Source: Blasia pusilla
Lineage: Eukaryota; Marchantiophyta; Marchantiopsida; Blasiales
Assembly (NCBI GenBank): GCA_050084515.1
Contig: CM114274.1
Coordinates: forward strand, 4,526,001-4,590,000
Direction: 5' to 3'
Length of the DNA stretch: 64,000 bases
The translations under genes were made by a program, and so were the position numbers. The stretch's first letter is position 1; each line of letters opens with the position of its first letter. Under the pieces are notes generated by a model, which had not been told where the DNA came from, did no database searches, and was given only the letters and a program-made list of their open reading frames with translations. Shown here one piece after another: positions 1 to 11,947 of the stretch.

Positions 1-1194
1 TTTTCCAAGTCTGGTTTGACTCATGAGACTTGAGCTCTTCATTCATAGCTTTCTCCCATTCCTCCCAATCAACACTCTCTTGTGCCTCTTTTAAAGATGT
101 AGGGTCAAATCCATGAATATCTGTAGCAGAACATATCACCACATTAAATTGAGAGCAGAAATCCATGAGTTGTTGTTGTTGACTTTGTGTGTTTTGGATC
201 AAGAATTCTTGATCAAATCCAAATCTCACAGGCTTCTTGGTTGTCATGTTGGACCTTCAAGCTAATTCTGGCTCCTCAATAGTATTGTCTCTTCTTCGAT
301 ACACATGGGTGTATTCCTCAAGGGAGTGACGACCTTAGTGGTAAGTCCTTCATCTGGCCGCACAGAAGTAGAATGGAGATCTTCATTTTCTTCCTTCACT
401 TCTTCAAGCACATAATCAGGAGTAGTAACCGGATTGGCAACTGACTCCTCAAACACAGAAGTTGGAACTTGATTTTCATTGAAGATGACATCCCTGCTCT
501 TGATAGTCTTCTTGGTGGCAAGGTTATACATTCGATATCCCTTGCAATCTGGCTGAAGGCCAAGATATATGCACTTCAAAGATCTAGGATCCAATTTATT
601 TCTCTTCTCCTTAGGGATAAGAGCAAAAGCTTCAACACCAAACACCCGAATCATAGACACATCAGGTTGTGCTCCTGACCATGCCTCTTCAGGGGTTTTG
701 CCTGCAAGAGCTCTGGTAGGACTAAGATTACGCAGGAGATTTGCATACCTGGTTGCCTCAAACCAATATCCTTTGCTTAACTTGGAATCACCAAGCATGC
801 AATTGGTCTTTGTTACCAGCATACGATTTAATCTCTCTGCAACTCCGTTCTCTTGAGGACTATCCCTTGCTGAAGATTGATGTGTAATCCCTTTTTCAAC
901 AAGATACCTGTCAAACTCTTGGTTGAAGAATTCTCCACCTCCATCAGATCTGAAGATTTTGACTTTCTTCCCAGTTTGAGTTTCTGCCCAATCAGCAAAT
1001 GCTTTGAACTTCTGTAAAACATCTCTCTTCAGTTTCAGAGGAAACACAAAAGATTTCCTTGTACAATCGTCAACAAAAGAGACATAGTATAAGGCACCTC
1101 CAAGGAACTTCATCTCGAAAGGACCACATACGTCACTATGGATCACGCCAAGCCTGGGCTCAAACCTGGACTTTGCTGTTGTAGGAAAACTTCA
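1..1194 (-). pseudogene. Copia retrotransposon pol fragment (integrase core, start of reverse transcriptase)
   Basis: An open frame from 1146 to 262 encodes a Copia integrase core. The catalytic triad is visible as the D of HSDVCGP (residue 5), the D of FRSDGGGEF (68) and the E of NGVAER (104), which gives the expected D-x35-E spacing. The frame stays open upstream to a TGA at 1192-1194, where the pre-integrase region should be, so the 5' part is lost. Downstream the frame shifts near 262 and reads through a TGA. The linker to reverse transcriptase then follows (KPVRFGFDQEF, later WEKAMNEELKSHESNQTW) and runs off the window edge. The fragment is dead as it stands. Confidence 0.93.
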
Positions 1195-1650
1195 CGAGAA
1201 GTCCAAAGCACAATGAGAGAAGTTCAAAGCCTATGTTCCTAGTAGGTACTTTCCTATACTTACTCTAAAGATGCACCCAGGTCATGAACTAAGTCCTAAA
1301 CATCTGCAAAATGATGATACGAGCATCCGCCAAAATGCAAGAAAATTGATGCAGAAAGTCATCTGCACACACATACGCAACAGAAGCATGTTCAGATAGA
1401 AGTAACCATCATATGCACAACATATTTGACACCAGCGTGACCAGCAAGAAAAGTGATACATTACCTGCGAGTGGTATGACTTGATAATCTCCAAGGAATA
1501 CTATCAAAAACTATGAGAAGGGCGCAAAATGTAGAGCAACCTCTGCAATGACACGCCATACACATGTTTAAGATATTAGATGCCAATCACCAAATCAAAG
1601 GAGATGGCAACTTGGAAACCACATGATACATCTACACACTCACCAAAAAG
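1195..1650. other. No gene seen
   Basis: Only short chance frames are present. I see no repeat structure or recognisable coding remnant. Confidence 0.5.
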
Positions 1651-3156
1651 TCATCCTTTGTGGTGGTCAAGGACTTTGAGACATGCCATCCAGAGGCCGC
1701 AATGCTGGAGTGCAAAACTCGGGTAAAGGTGTGGCCTGGAATTTTTTAGCACTAAACCCTTCAATATCCTCCCAATCCGATAAGACCAAGGGGTCTTCAA
1801 GGTCCTTGCCCCGGTCCTTGAGATTCCCAACTGCAGGATTCTGAACACATTCCAACATATCAACATAAGTGCAATTACTGGAAATGCTCCAAAGACATAC
1901 AATAAAAAATTTTCATGGAAAGAATTGAGCTTAATGCAAGACACATGTTGTGAAGTCATCATCATCCTCCTCCTTCGGGCTTTTTCTTCTCTAGTCATGC
2001 CCTTGGGTGCAGTCTTCATGATCTCTGGATCCGCTTTCAAGACCACTTCATCGGGGGTATGCCAGTCTTCAATTGGGCCATCATCACCTGGCCCATGACT
2101 CTCCATGACCGGGCTAGAATCACCCACGTCAACTGCAGGGTTGAGTCTGCGGGATTCCCGAGATCCTACCGCACCCTTTCATCGCTTCTGCACCTTTTCA
2201 CCACGCACATGATGTGTCCGAAGCATTTTTGGTCTTCTCCGCCTCTGAATCAGAATATTATCCTCCTCACTCTCCTCGACATAAACTCCCGCATTACCCT
2301 CCTCACCACCCTCAGTTCGTGCCTGGTCCTCCTGTATCACATGGCGCCTGGTCCTATGCATGGTGGGTTGGGGACTTGGGAGATGTGTATCACTACCGTC
2401 AAAGTCACTAGAATCTATGATTTCCACATCCATGTCACTCTGCACATCTAGAACTTGTGAGAGACAATGCGGATGTAGAAGGGGTATGATGGGAAATCAT
2501 GAAATCACAACTTGGAAACAATTCCTACTGAGAAATTTGCATGAAATGAAGCAGGACTATACTCGGACAACCGCATCAGCAAGGGAGCAGCCGACTCCAT
2601 CCACATGCATGCAAGAGACTTTATCCCTCAACTTGGAAAGAATGCTAGGTTTACTCTTCTCTTTCCAAATCTTGTAGTTGAACTTGAAGCATGGGAGGTA
2701 GTACTCCTCGCTTATATACCATGCATGCCTTTGTGCTCGGCGCATTTCGTCTATAACATGCAGAGAATGTTCAACCTGATGCTGCCTGCTTTCGCCTCCA
2801 ACATCCCACCGGTATGGTTCCTGTCTATCCATGATCCATACCACAACTAGATGATGGAAAGCAGTTAGGCATCTCCAATACATAGACCGCTGAGCTCTAT
2901 CTATAGGGATATTGGAAGGGAGAAGCCTACGGCCCGATTCAATCCATCCTCTCACAGTGGTGGTAGGGCGCACAAGGGTGCCCTCTAGTTCCTCTCGGAC
3001 ATTCTCATACTCATCTATCCTAGCCAAACTTGCCCAAGAGGTATGATTGTGTTCCTCTGTCCTATAGCCCTCAAAAGCAATCAACAGATCTGGAAAAATG
3101 GGCATAGGGACAAACGGGCCCATTGCCCGTTTGGAATGCTCCTTGGATTTATTCAA
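1651..3156 (-). pseudogene. Unidentified minus-strand ORF cluster, probably decayed transposon coding sequence
   Basis: Three frames follow one another on the minus strand: 3156-2557 (199 aa), 2445-2179 (88 aa, acidic and Asp/Glu rich, then a basic run) and 2127-1651 (158 aa, with a basic stretch EEKARRRRMMM). The first contains W- and R-rich segments such as RGWIESGRR and RRAQRHAWYISEEYY. I do not recognise the family. The acidic-then-basic composition and the spacing suggest exons or frameshifted pieces of one old ORF, possibly a DNA-transposon accessory protein. That is inference only. Confidence 0.35.
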
Positions 3157-3432
3157 GAGAGCGGCCTTCTTCTATTTTCTGGGATTAGCCCAACGTTGTT
3201 GCCAGGTGCCTCGCAGACGTAAGTTGGCTGCAGATGGGGTAGATGGGGTAGCATGGTTCCCTGCACAAGGCGGAACATAAATCAATGAAGGAAGGCTATC
3301 ATGAAATATGAGCACCATAGATTGGTACCATCTCACTTACTACAAATGAAATATCAATTCCACCACCCTTACCATCATCTTCATCCTCTATGTCATCTCG
3401 ATCATTTTCTGCTTCCACCTTCTTCTTACCAC

Positions 3433-3696
3433 TCAACCTTGGTGTTCTAGGCACCAGCATCTACCAATGTGATGCAATGTGTGAGTTAAAATTTTCTGGC
3501 CCGCGAAAGTACTCAACGCACTTGGAGCATAGGCACACAAATTCTTATGCTCCTTTGAGTAGCAATAATGAACCCACTCCACGGGGTCCCACCAAAGAGA
3601 GGTTTGTAAGGCTGGTTTGTCTGGAGGACCTACACTCTTGCCCAAAAATTCAGCAAACATGTTTGCTGGTTGGGCTTCAACTTGGCGTGTATCCAT
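3433..3696 (-). pseudogene. ORF remnant with a C2H2-finger-like pattern in an overlapping frame
   Basis: The 87-aa frame contains WWDPVEWVHYCYSKEHKNLC. Near 3465-3535 the neighbouring minus frame reads C-x2-C-x12-H-x3-H (CSKCVEYFRGPENFNSHIASH), immediately after a stop. One reading is that a single-base shift separates the two halves of a BED/C2H2-type DNA-binding domain of a transposase. It may belong to the ORF cluster just downstream. The pattern is short, so it could be chance. Confidence 0.3.
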
Positions 3697-4268
3697 AACG
3701 AGTTCTCACTCACACGCCTACGCATCAACATATACAAGCATACAGGTGTTGCTCAGAGTATTACTAAACCCATTCAACCAAAAGCTTCACATGTCCCACA
3801 ACGATTGCAATGCAAAGTTGGAATGTAAAAACATACTTCTAAAGATCTAAACTAATCTAGCTACTGAATTCCTGCCGCATCCATACCCCTTACTCCTACC
3901 AAAATTTGTAGGATACATCTCTCCAAATTCTATTTGAGGAGAATTCCTGGTTTTGGCTATAGTATTCCCATCGGGTATACTATATCTTAAACGTTTACAG
4001 AATGTCTACTTCATACAGACACATTAAAAATATGTATGAACATCGCAACAATCCGAATTATGTATTGGTGCCAAGGCCATAAACATAAAAAAAACCTACT
4101 TCTACCCTAAACACAACATGGCGCAGGTGGTCAAGGTCTAGAGGAGCCCCCACTACCTACACACAAGACGAAGACAAAGACTCGAATTGGTCAGCCGTGC
4201 CAATGGGCAATAAGATACATGCATGAGGAATTCATGTGTACCATGTAAATACTGTAAAGGTAATCACC
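3697..4268. other. Non-coding stretch with a short palindrome
   Basis: No gene is seen. An imperfect 12-bp inverted repeat lies at 3958-3969 and 3973-3984 (11 of 12 pairs, 3-nt loop) and contains TATAGTAT/ATACTATA. Confidence 0.4.
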
Positions 4269-4982
4269 CTAAACTCCATAAGACAAATAATTCCATAAGG
4301 AAGCAAGGTATCGAGAAATACTCCGGGCTAAATTCAAAAAGGCCATGGAACTCAGTACTTCGGACAAATTTGAAATGTGCTCATTCCCAATAGGTGCTTT
4401 ATGATTCACATCAGTCTGGTCGATAAGGTAGATACTTTTAGGAGTAACTCCAATAACCCAAGGAACAGGTTCCTTCTCCTCAAAGGTGGACATTCTCCTC
4501 TTTAACCGGATTGTACAAACAATCTTGGAAAGCATGTTTTCTTTGGATGCCCCCATCAAATGTTTGATGTCCTTAATTCAGAAAACATTCATCTTACCTC
4601 CCTGGTTTTCCACCTCTAGAAATTCAGTCAATCCCTTCTTCTGGAAATAAGAGTCTAACCATATATGGTCCCCCACCAACCGGGCCTTGGGTGAGAATGC
4701 AACATTAAAGACAACATGTATCACAACATGTTCTAGACACTTATAGGTTTCCAAAGGAAACCCTAAGACAATCCAATCATCCAAATAAATTCTGGAGTGA
4801 GGATGCGAGCGCTTGCACACAATATCAACTAAAAAAAAATCTGAACTAGAACTGCTATGTACTATGGGGCTGACCCATGTCTCAAGATCACCCTGGTTTC
4901 CTAATAGAAGACCAATCACATTTTCAGGTTTTTTAACCTGAATTCCCAACAACCGCAACCCGTTGGCATCTAAAAACATCAA
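4269..4982 (-). pseudogene. Two unidentified consecutive ORFs
   Basis: Frames 4982-4578 (134 aa) and 4559-4269 (96 aa) follow each other on the minus strand with an 18-bp gap and a frame change. They share an even, protein-like composition (for example RIYLDDWIVLGFPLETYKCL and KIVCTIRLKRRMSTFEEKEP). I do not recognise a domain. They may be two halves of one broken transposon ORF. No start signal or splice site makes a host gene likely. Confidence 0.3.
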
Positions 4983-5464
4983 CTGACCCGAAATGGCCCT
5001 AATGTCTTTGTCCTAGGTGGCTTTAAACCTACCTCCCCTACTGGCTCAAAAATAGTAAATATCGATGGCGAACTTCCAATGTTACTAATGACCTTCAAAC
5101 CTACACAATACCAAAAACAAGCACAATTCAACAAGCTTATGAGAACCATCGCATTAGCATTGTAGAAACGGACGAAGGCTAAAGCTTAATTTCAGCAAGA
5201 TTTCACAAGGCGCCCGCTCATCGTATTTCTGAATGATGACCATATTTCTGAATCCATGAGCGAAATCAAGCCGATGCACTAGGAGCCGAAGAGAGAGGAA
5301 CGCGACCATTGGAGAAGAAATGAAGAGCGACCTCAGAGAAAGACCGCGACAGAGGATAGCCTTTCTTCTTTTGAGGCTTGAGATCTCGAGAAAAAAATCC
5401 CTCGAGTTACCTGTTGGAAGACTAACGGCTGCACCCGCAGATGAATTTGGATGTCCTTCCGGTG

Positions 5465-6022
5465 TCAAGCGTAAGCGGAAGCGGATAGTAATCTCCATTC
5501 CTATCACTAGTTTTAGATCTTGTACCCAGATAAGATCACTGTCAATCAGGGATGTCCAGCCCGAAGTCGAACAGCAATGACCAATGACCAACGAACAGCA
5601 ACAGAACGAGCCAAGACCTGGAAGAAACAGATCGAAGAGCGGGTGGAAAACCCTAAACCTAAGCGAGCCCGTGGAATTGCGCGTGGATCGAGCCTGCCCA
5701 AGCTTTAGATCGTGCATGGTACGATTGCGATTTGATTCAGGATATCATTTCGCATGCCGTAGTTCTTTCTACGTCTATGGAAAACAAACTACTATCGACG
5801 ACGAGGGATCTCCGATAAGTTTCTTCAACTACGCATGATGGCAAGCAAAAGCAGAAGCACATAGAAATCTCCATCCCTATCACAGGTTTCAAATCTTGTA
5901 CCCAGATTAGACCACCGTCAATCCGGGATCTCCAGCTCGAAGTCGATTAGAAGTGACCAAGGAGCAACGAACGGCAACAGAACGAGCCAGGACCTCAAAC
6001 AAATCGAAGAGCGGATGGAAAG
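5465..6022. repeat. Degenerate direct duplication, about 376-bp period, in a GC-rich stretch
   Basis: About 150 bp starting near 5465 recur near 5840. The anchor TCTTGTACCCAGAT occurs at 5518 and again at 5894. Both copies continue through a similar CCAG(C)-CGAAGTCGA segment to AACAGAACGAGCCA. A second, shorter duplication follows: GAACTCGGCG at 6167 and 6265 (98-bp period). The surrounding 5.15-6.7 kb is GC-rich with long chance frames on both strands, the longest on the minus strand at 5717-5154. I see no gene there. Confidence 0.7.
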
Positions 6023-6699
6023 AAAGAATGTGAGCAAGCGCAGCCGTGAAGATTGGAAGGAGAGGAGCTCCATTGAGCCCAGCACCAAAGTGTGGAAGGA
6101 GCCCAATTGAGCCCTGTAGCGAAGGAACTCAAAGCCCGAAGTGACCGGACCTCGCAATAGCGGCATGAACTCGGCGAATAGCTCCTCGACTCGAACAACA
6201 AACCTCATCCAAGATGAGCTCCTCAAATGAACAGATCAACAAGACCTCGACCCTAACAGCGGCCGAACTCGGCGATGAGCTCCTTGACTCCAACAACGAC
6301 CTTCTAAGAAACCCCATCGACGAGCATCAACTGCAGAGCGAACCTCAAGCGAGCACCAATCTTGGGAAAAACCTTGACACATCGAGCTCGAGGAGCGGCG
6401 AGAGAGCGGATCAGCCGCGACACCAAAGCAGAGACACGCCAAGGGAGCCGACACGGATGGAGAGTGTCCGTCTCCGTCTTCATCCATGAGAAGACAAAGA
6501 CGGACGTCGTCCATCTCTCCATCGGACGTCGTCAACTACCCCGTCTGTCCCTCCAAGGGACGGGGATGGGGCCCAAACGATGCCGTCGCGACCTCCCCAT
6601 CCCTCGTCGCCGATATCCGAGGTCTCCCGCTGCTAGGGCTACCGATCCTAAAACCAACGCCCGACGCTGCTTGAGGTAGCCGCTACCCTACGCGGCTTC

Positions 6700-7170
6700 A
6701 ATGTGAAGTCGGGATAGACTATGGTTATCATATATTTAGGGTATGGATCTGTTCAATAAGATCTAAGCGCCAGAAATGCTCACCCTCATGTATATATTGG
6801 CTATGCTTAGAGTCAGAAGATAATTCTACAATATGCACAGCTTTTGGTGAGGACTCCTAGGGCTCTTAGTGTGTCGTGCAACACTAGTCTTGCTGCAGAG
6901 TGATCTGAGAGAAGGAAGAGGAGATTGAGACTAAGTTCTGTGCTTGCTAGAGCCTCACTACAAGGCAGGTCATTTTGTTTAGTAAGCTGATGGAGATTGT
7001 TTGTGCTCAGCGATATGAGCAATGTATGATCTCTAAGCTGGTGATATGTGAGGATCTGTGTAGTGAGTGCAAGGTGTGACTGTAGAGTCCTTCTTAGTAT
7101 GTGTTAGATAATAAGGAGAGTCACATCACTGGTAGGGCTCTGATTTGGAAAAAGTGTTAGAAATTGATTT
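6700..7170 (-). mobile_element. Possible decayed Copia LTR edge and primer-binding site
   Basis: On the plus strand TGTTAGAAATTG starts at 7155. On the minus strand this is an LTR-like end (...CTAACA), followed by ATCAGAGCCC at 7134-7143. That matches the core of the usual Copia primer-binding site complementary to initiator tRNA-Met, but the leading TGG is absent. The Copia pol fragment at the left window edge has the same orientation. No matching second LTR was found by eye, so this is weak. Confidence 0.22.
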
Positions 7171-8028
7171 GTTGATTGTATACAAGCTGAAATCATGGAT
7201 GGTTAAGCGGATGCTAGTTCTGACTTTGTACAAGGAGATACTTATGCTGGTCAATCCTTTTCACAGGGAGTTCCACCCACCAAGGTTCTTACCTTCATCC
7301 TCCATGTCTACTTAGCAACATCAGACACTTGCCACATTCAGATGTAGCTTTTCACATTCAGATTTCGTCTAATAAATTCATTTTTTGAAAGGGAAGACGG
7401 ACCAAGCAGGTATTGCTATTCCGATAAAATTGGATGATGAACAAAACCACCTTTTCAAATGCATCTACTATGAGGATATTAGAAAGACTGGCCTGAACTC
7501 TTATGGGGGATTGCTAAAAATGAGTGCTTTCATGTCCACCTGGAATCAGGTCCAATTGGCTCTTAGAGTAGACCAATCACATCACCTAGCTTCTTAGTCA
7601 AAGTGGATGACTATTGCCACCACTTGTCTTGCATGATTTGGCCCACATATTTCTTAATTTAAAGTCCTATGGCCCTCTTGGGTTTCACAGACAATAAAAC
7701 AGTTCCTTCATCCATTCTAATGTAGAAGTACATTGCTGGAGCAGGCTTTCTCAAGGCATTGATGATCAGACATTAGTCACTAAATAGTGCCCACCAAAGT
7801 TATGCGACCATAGACGCTGCACCTTTTTGGGTGGGTGTCAAGGCGTAGGGTATATGGTTGCAAGACTACGATAATAGTTTACTTTAGTTTTGTAATAATG
7901 GTTTAGTTAAACTGAACATGCGTAGGGAGAGAGATGGATCAGTAGACATTTTGATCTACGTTTGTTATCAAAGGACATTCCCTCATGTAATGTGGGTGCC
8001 CACCCTACAGAATGTTGATGCAGCCCCT
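7171..8028. other. No gene seen; contains one copy of a dispersed repeat
   Basis: Apart from the repeat copy at 7453-7607 I see only short chance frames. Confidence 0.5.
7453..7607 (+). repeat. Dispersed repeat, copy 1 (see 11815-11947)
   Basis: This segment and the one at 11815-11947 share long matching blocks in the same orientation, including GTGCTTTCATGTCCA and CATCTAGCTTCTTAGTCAAA with small differences. Both copies translate in one frame to related peptides (SAFMSTWNQVQLA here, RAFMSSWNKVQLA in copy 2), so the source may have been coding. Confidence 0.75.
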
Positions 8029-8713
8029 CTAGGTGTCAAGAAAGAAACTCCCTACTAGACTACCTACCTTACATAATTGAAATCCCCAGTAGGTTTTACT
8101 TACCAGTGCAACATCTTTGGGCAGAGAATCTAGGCTATTGAACTTGATGAACAGCTCTGGTGGTACCAGCTTAGAAATTTCAACATGGCTGTTGCTCTTT
8201 GGGTTGTAAATTTCATATGAATGATCAAGTAGTGGATATTTCATCCCCACCATCATACAATGTGTCGGACTTTATTGTGTTCCCAATGTGCTTCTTTTTT
8301 TGTTGTAGGGTTCTTGACCTTGACCTTGAGAGTTCCCGAACATGAACCCTCCGCAAATACTTTAGTTTTGCTGATTCAGGATACACATTCAAGAGAGAAA
8401 GGTTTGACGTCGTGGTTACTTCCTCAATGTTATGTTGTTGTGAGCGCTCTCTCACTACTTTGGTTAGGGGTATCTACAAAGGATTTTCCCCTCGCTCCCA
8501 TAGTTTAAGTCTTGTAGGTCTCTTGACCCATTTACATCCAATATATTTGGCATGCTTTACTGGCTTCCTTTGGGTTAAAGTCGAAACACCAACACTTTGG
8601 AGTAGTGATGGAGGTTCATTGCCTCCAGCTGCTTCTGCCACTTCAACTTGGCCATTGATGCTCATTGTGATGGCAAAAGATCCAAAATGGAACCTCCAAA
8701 ATAGCTTTGTCGG
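8029..8713 (-). pseudogene. Unidentified ORF broken by one in-frame stop
   Basis: On the minus strand one frame is open from 8713 to 8225 except for a single TAG at 8474-8476. It gives about 160 residues with basic stretches (RSRSRTLQQKKKH). A second frame then continues from 8256 to 8029 (PKSNSHVEISKLVPPELF). I do not recognise the product. The near-continuous frame suggests a recently broken gene or transposon ORF rather than chance. Confidence 0.35.
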
Positions 8714-10049
8714 TCAATGCAACAGGGCAAAATCCTACAGAAGTCACTTTACCATAGCTTAATAGAGTGATTATTAGGGATGGAAGCTTTTATACTAATT
8801 TTAGTCCACAGGGAAAACCCACTGGAGATTCTTTAAAAGTAACGATGCACTATAGCCATTGTTTCTACTCAACATCTATTTGATTTCATGTTTGTCCTCT
8901 TTTGAAGTGTCTTTTCATAATAAAGGGGATTTCGGAGTCTACACCTGATATGGCTTTGCATTGACTGTGGTAAAATACTTTGGAATTCGAGATTGAGCAG
9001 AAGAGGTGGAGCAGTTAGTTCAATATGCAGAAAGATGCGTCAATCTCCACCAATTTTCCAATAAAGAACTAGATGAGACTTTCTGCTCCGGTTCAGGGGT
9101 TTCTTGGGATCAGCCTTTTGAAGGGATTCACTCTAAACAATATAACAACAAGAAGAAGGGGGTTTTAGTTTGAGAGAAGATCACCTGGAAAGAGAAATTT
9201 CCGTCAGAGGGTTATTCCCAATCACCATGACTTCTTGAAGACCGGCTTTGGCCAACTCGAGCAAAACACCAAGGTCTCTAACTTAAGTTTGTTCTCAATG
9301 GCCATAAAACGGCAAAATGTCAGTCCTGTCTCCATTTGGCTACGATTTTCCACCATTACTTGCTAAACCATGACAATATGAAGCAAGCACTTAAAAAGAC
9401 AGAATGAGATGGAACGATGAGAATGAATGAGTGACCTGAGTTATTGTCCACGGATAACATACAAGGCCATGAAAGGTAAGGCATAATGGGAGACCAAAGC
9501 CATAGTTGAAACTCCAACGATCAAAAGGCATTTAGGGTCACATTGCTTACGCAGTCAGGTTCACATACAATGCTTTTAATCATCAAGGATACATGGACTC
9601 CCAGCCTACACAACCTGTCCTCCTTTTTTCTTTTAAGATATTTTTCCCTTCTAACTCCAAATCAGGCAAACAGTATTTAAATCCAACCAATATATGATGA
9701 ATTCAGTGGGCATGGGGCGGATATGTAAGAAGTGTGCATGGTAGATTTCCCAGTATTCAAGAAAGTGTAATAAAGATGCATCTTTTTCCTTGCCTGATTG
9801 CACCTTCTTGTTGAACTTAGAGCTCTACTCTCAGTTATCATTTCTACATCTTTAAAAGTAGATATAGAAAGAAGATCCCGACAGGATCTCCGACTGAACC
9901 ACATATAAAAGGGTAATCACATATGTGGTTACCATGCACATCTCCTTCTTGGATGATCATGACACCTATAGATGTTCAGGTGTGCAGGAGCTAATCTCCA
10001 GACACATTGCCTTACTAGGCAGGAATAGATGTGAATCAATGGAAAAGAA

Positions 10050-10071
10050 GAGAGAGAGAGAGAGAGAGAGG
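10050..10071. repeat. (AG)n microsatellite
   Basis: An uninterrupted AG run of about 11 units. Confidence 0.95.
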
Positions 10072-11309
10072 GTTATATAGTTTCGTAGTGAGGTAGTGAG
10101 GAGCAGAAGAGACCACTGCATGCTAAGGCAAGGTGTATGGGAGCAGGCTAGTTAATTAATCTACACTCCATGAGTAGGCCAACACATTAGGCTAGCATAC
10201 CTTGAGCACAATTAGCTTAACTAGAACTAACAAGAACAATTAAGAGAGACTTTCAACAATGGTTCGCAGAACTAACTATAGTTAAAACTAAATGAGAGAA
10301 ACAACAATAGAGAGATGAGATGGAATAGCAGACAATTTTCTATGTAATCCTATAACTTCCAACCGAGACCTTCATATGTTTATGCCAACTGATGGAGGCA
10401 GAAATGTTCTGCAACTCTTCTGAAGGCCATTGTAAGTGATGTAATCATATCACAAATTGATATGAGAGAAACTGTACTCATTAGGTAGTGCATGTTGTAG
10501 CTTTGCAACCATATATCCCGTGTCCTGGTTGGATAGTGATTGAGACTCGGATGGGCGTAGAAAGAGGAAGAAGTGAAGATGGTAATATATGAGAGGAGGG
10601 AGTGAGTGTGAGTGTTGACCATAGAAAGTGTTGGTGTAGGCCTTCCAAGTCTCGACTAAGAAGCTCTTGTCAACACTACCTAGTTTACGTGATTAGGATC
10701 CCCCAACACGTGGTACTTTTGAGTGCAACAGCTTAGGGCAGAGGATTTGCTCCGTAATTTCCGCCAATGGCCGGATGGTTGTTTTTTGGGCCTATTTTAC
10801 TACTTTCTTCATATTTCAGGCTGCAAAATCAAATTGGTGCTCATGGCTCACCCAATTTTTGCACAAGCTGTATCTACCACCTTGGGCGACCCTGTCTACC
10901 AAAGAAAACAGCAGATTGAACAAGTTTTTGAGACAATTTTGTAGCTCGACCTCTCTCCCTCTCTGATCATTTTTTGACGTTTCTACTAGTCTTAAGAGTT
11001 TTCTCATTGCTTTTTTGTCCATGGATCATGAGATCTAAGCAAAATCGAGCTCTCCTCCCTTGGGCGGCCCCGCCTAACCATAGAAAGGGCAGGGCCATTC
11101 AAAACCAGGGCTATGGAACCGATTTTCAAACTCTAGCCCCTCTTTCCTATGTTTCACAGTTCTCCCAAAATTTCTACTACTGGGCGGATGGGTCGGCATT
11201 TTTTCCTTTCTCTATTGCACAATCCCCGCAGAGACGAATGCCACCACAACTAAATTTCACAATCGGAAGTCTAACTCCACGGAATGGACATGAGGCTATG
11301 TGCGTGATC

Positions 11310-11335
11310 CTCTCTCTCTCTCTCTCTCTCTCTCT
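11310..11335. repeat. (TC)n microsatellite
   Basis: An uninterrupted TC run of 13 units. Confidence 0.95.
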
Positions 11336-11814
11336 AAAAGTTATTTTGTCATTCGTTCATGCTCCTTCTATCACTATATCCTATAACTCTCTCTCTCTCC
11401 ACCTATCTTCTCTCTTTGTTTGCTTCTACACCCCTATTCATGCATTCACTCATTCACCACCATCATGTGGTTCAGCTGAATAGTCACCCTGATAGATTTG
11501 CTATCAGATTTACTAACAGGTCGGCGAGGCAAGTCCACTGCTCCCCAACTACTCTCTTCCACTCCCACTACCTAAGGAGATTGATACATTGATGAAAGCA
11601 TTGCCCTGGGTCATGACCGTAAAACAACAACCAATGAGAGAAAACTTGACATATGAGGTCCAAGGTACGACCAGTGTCAAGGATCTCTCCCCCCCGTATG
11701 CCCTGAGCAGCTGCTGAGGGTTGAGGCAGAGTCCCGTGTGGCGCTCCTGAGTCCCCAGGGAAGCAGAAGAGCATCCGACATGAAGAAATGTCCAACATGA
11801 AGACCTCGGGAAAA

Positions 11815-11947
11815 TACATCTATCATGAGAACATTAGCAACGACTTCCTTGAACTCCTTTGGGGATTGTCAAGAATGCGTGCTTTCATGTCCAGTTGGAA
11901 CAAGGTTCAATTGGCTTCTACATCATCTAGCTTCTTAGTCAAATGTC
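11815..11947 (+). repeat. Dispersed repeat, copy 2 (see 7453-7607)
   Basis: It matches the copy about 4.4 kb upstream in the same orientation. Here the translated frame is longer (ELLWGLSRMRAFMSSWNKVQ) and remains open to 12057. I do not recognise the family. Confidence 0.75.

Larger units (their letters stand above)
8714..11814. other. Non-coding, two short AG/TC microsatellites
   Basis: No recognisable gene is present. A frame at 10974-11483 (plus) is low-complexity with a Ser/Leu run from the TC tract, and I treat it as chance. Microsatellites lie at 10050-10071 (AG) and 11310-11335 (TC). Confidence 0.5.

Noticed and set aside
5154-5717. 187-aa minus-strand frame
   Set aside because: No recognisable domain. 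It overlaps a direct duplication and equally long frames on the plus strand, as expected in GC-rich DNA.
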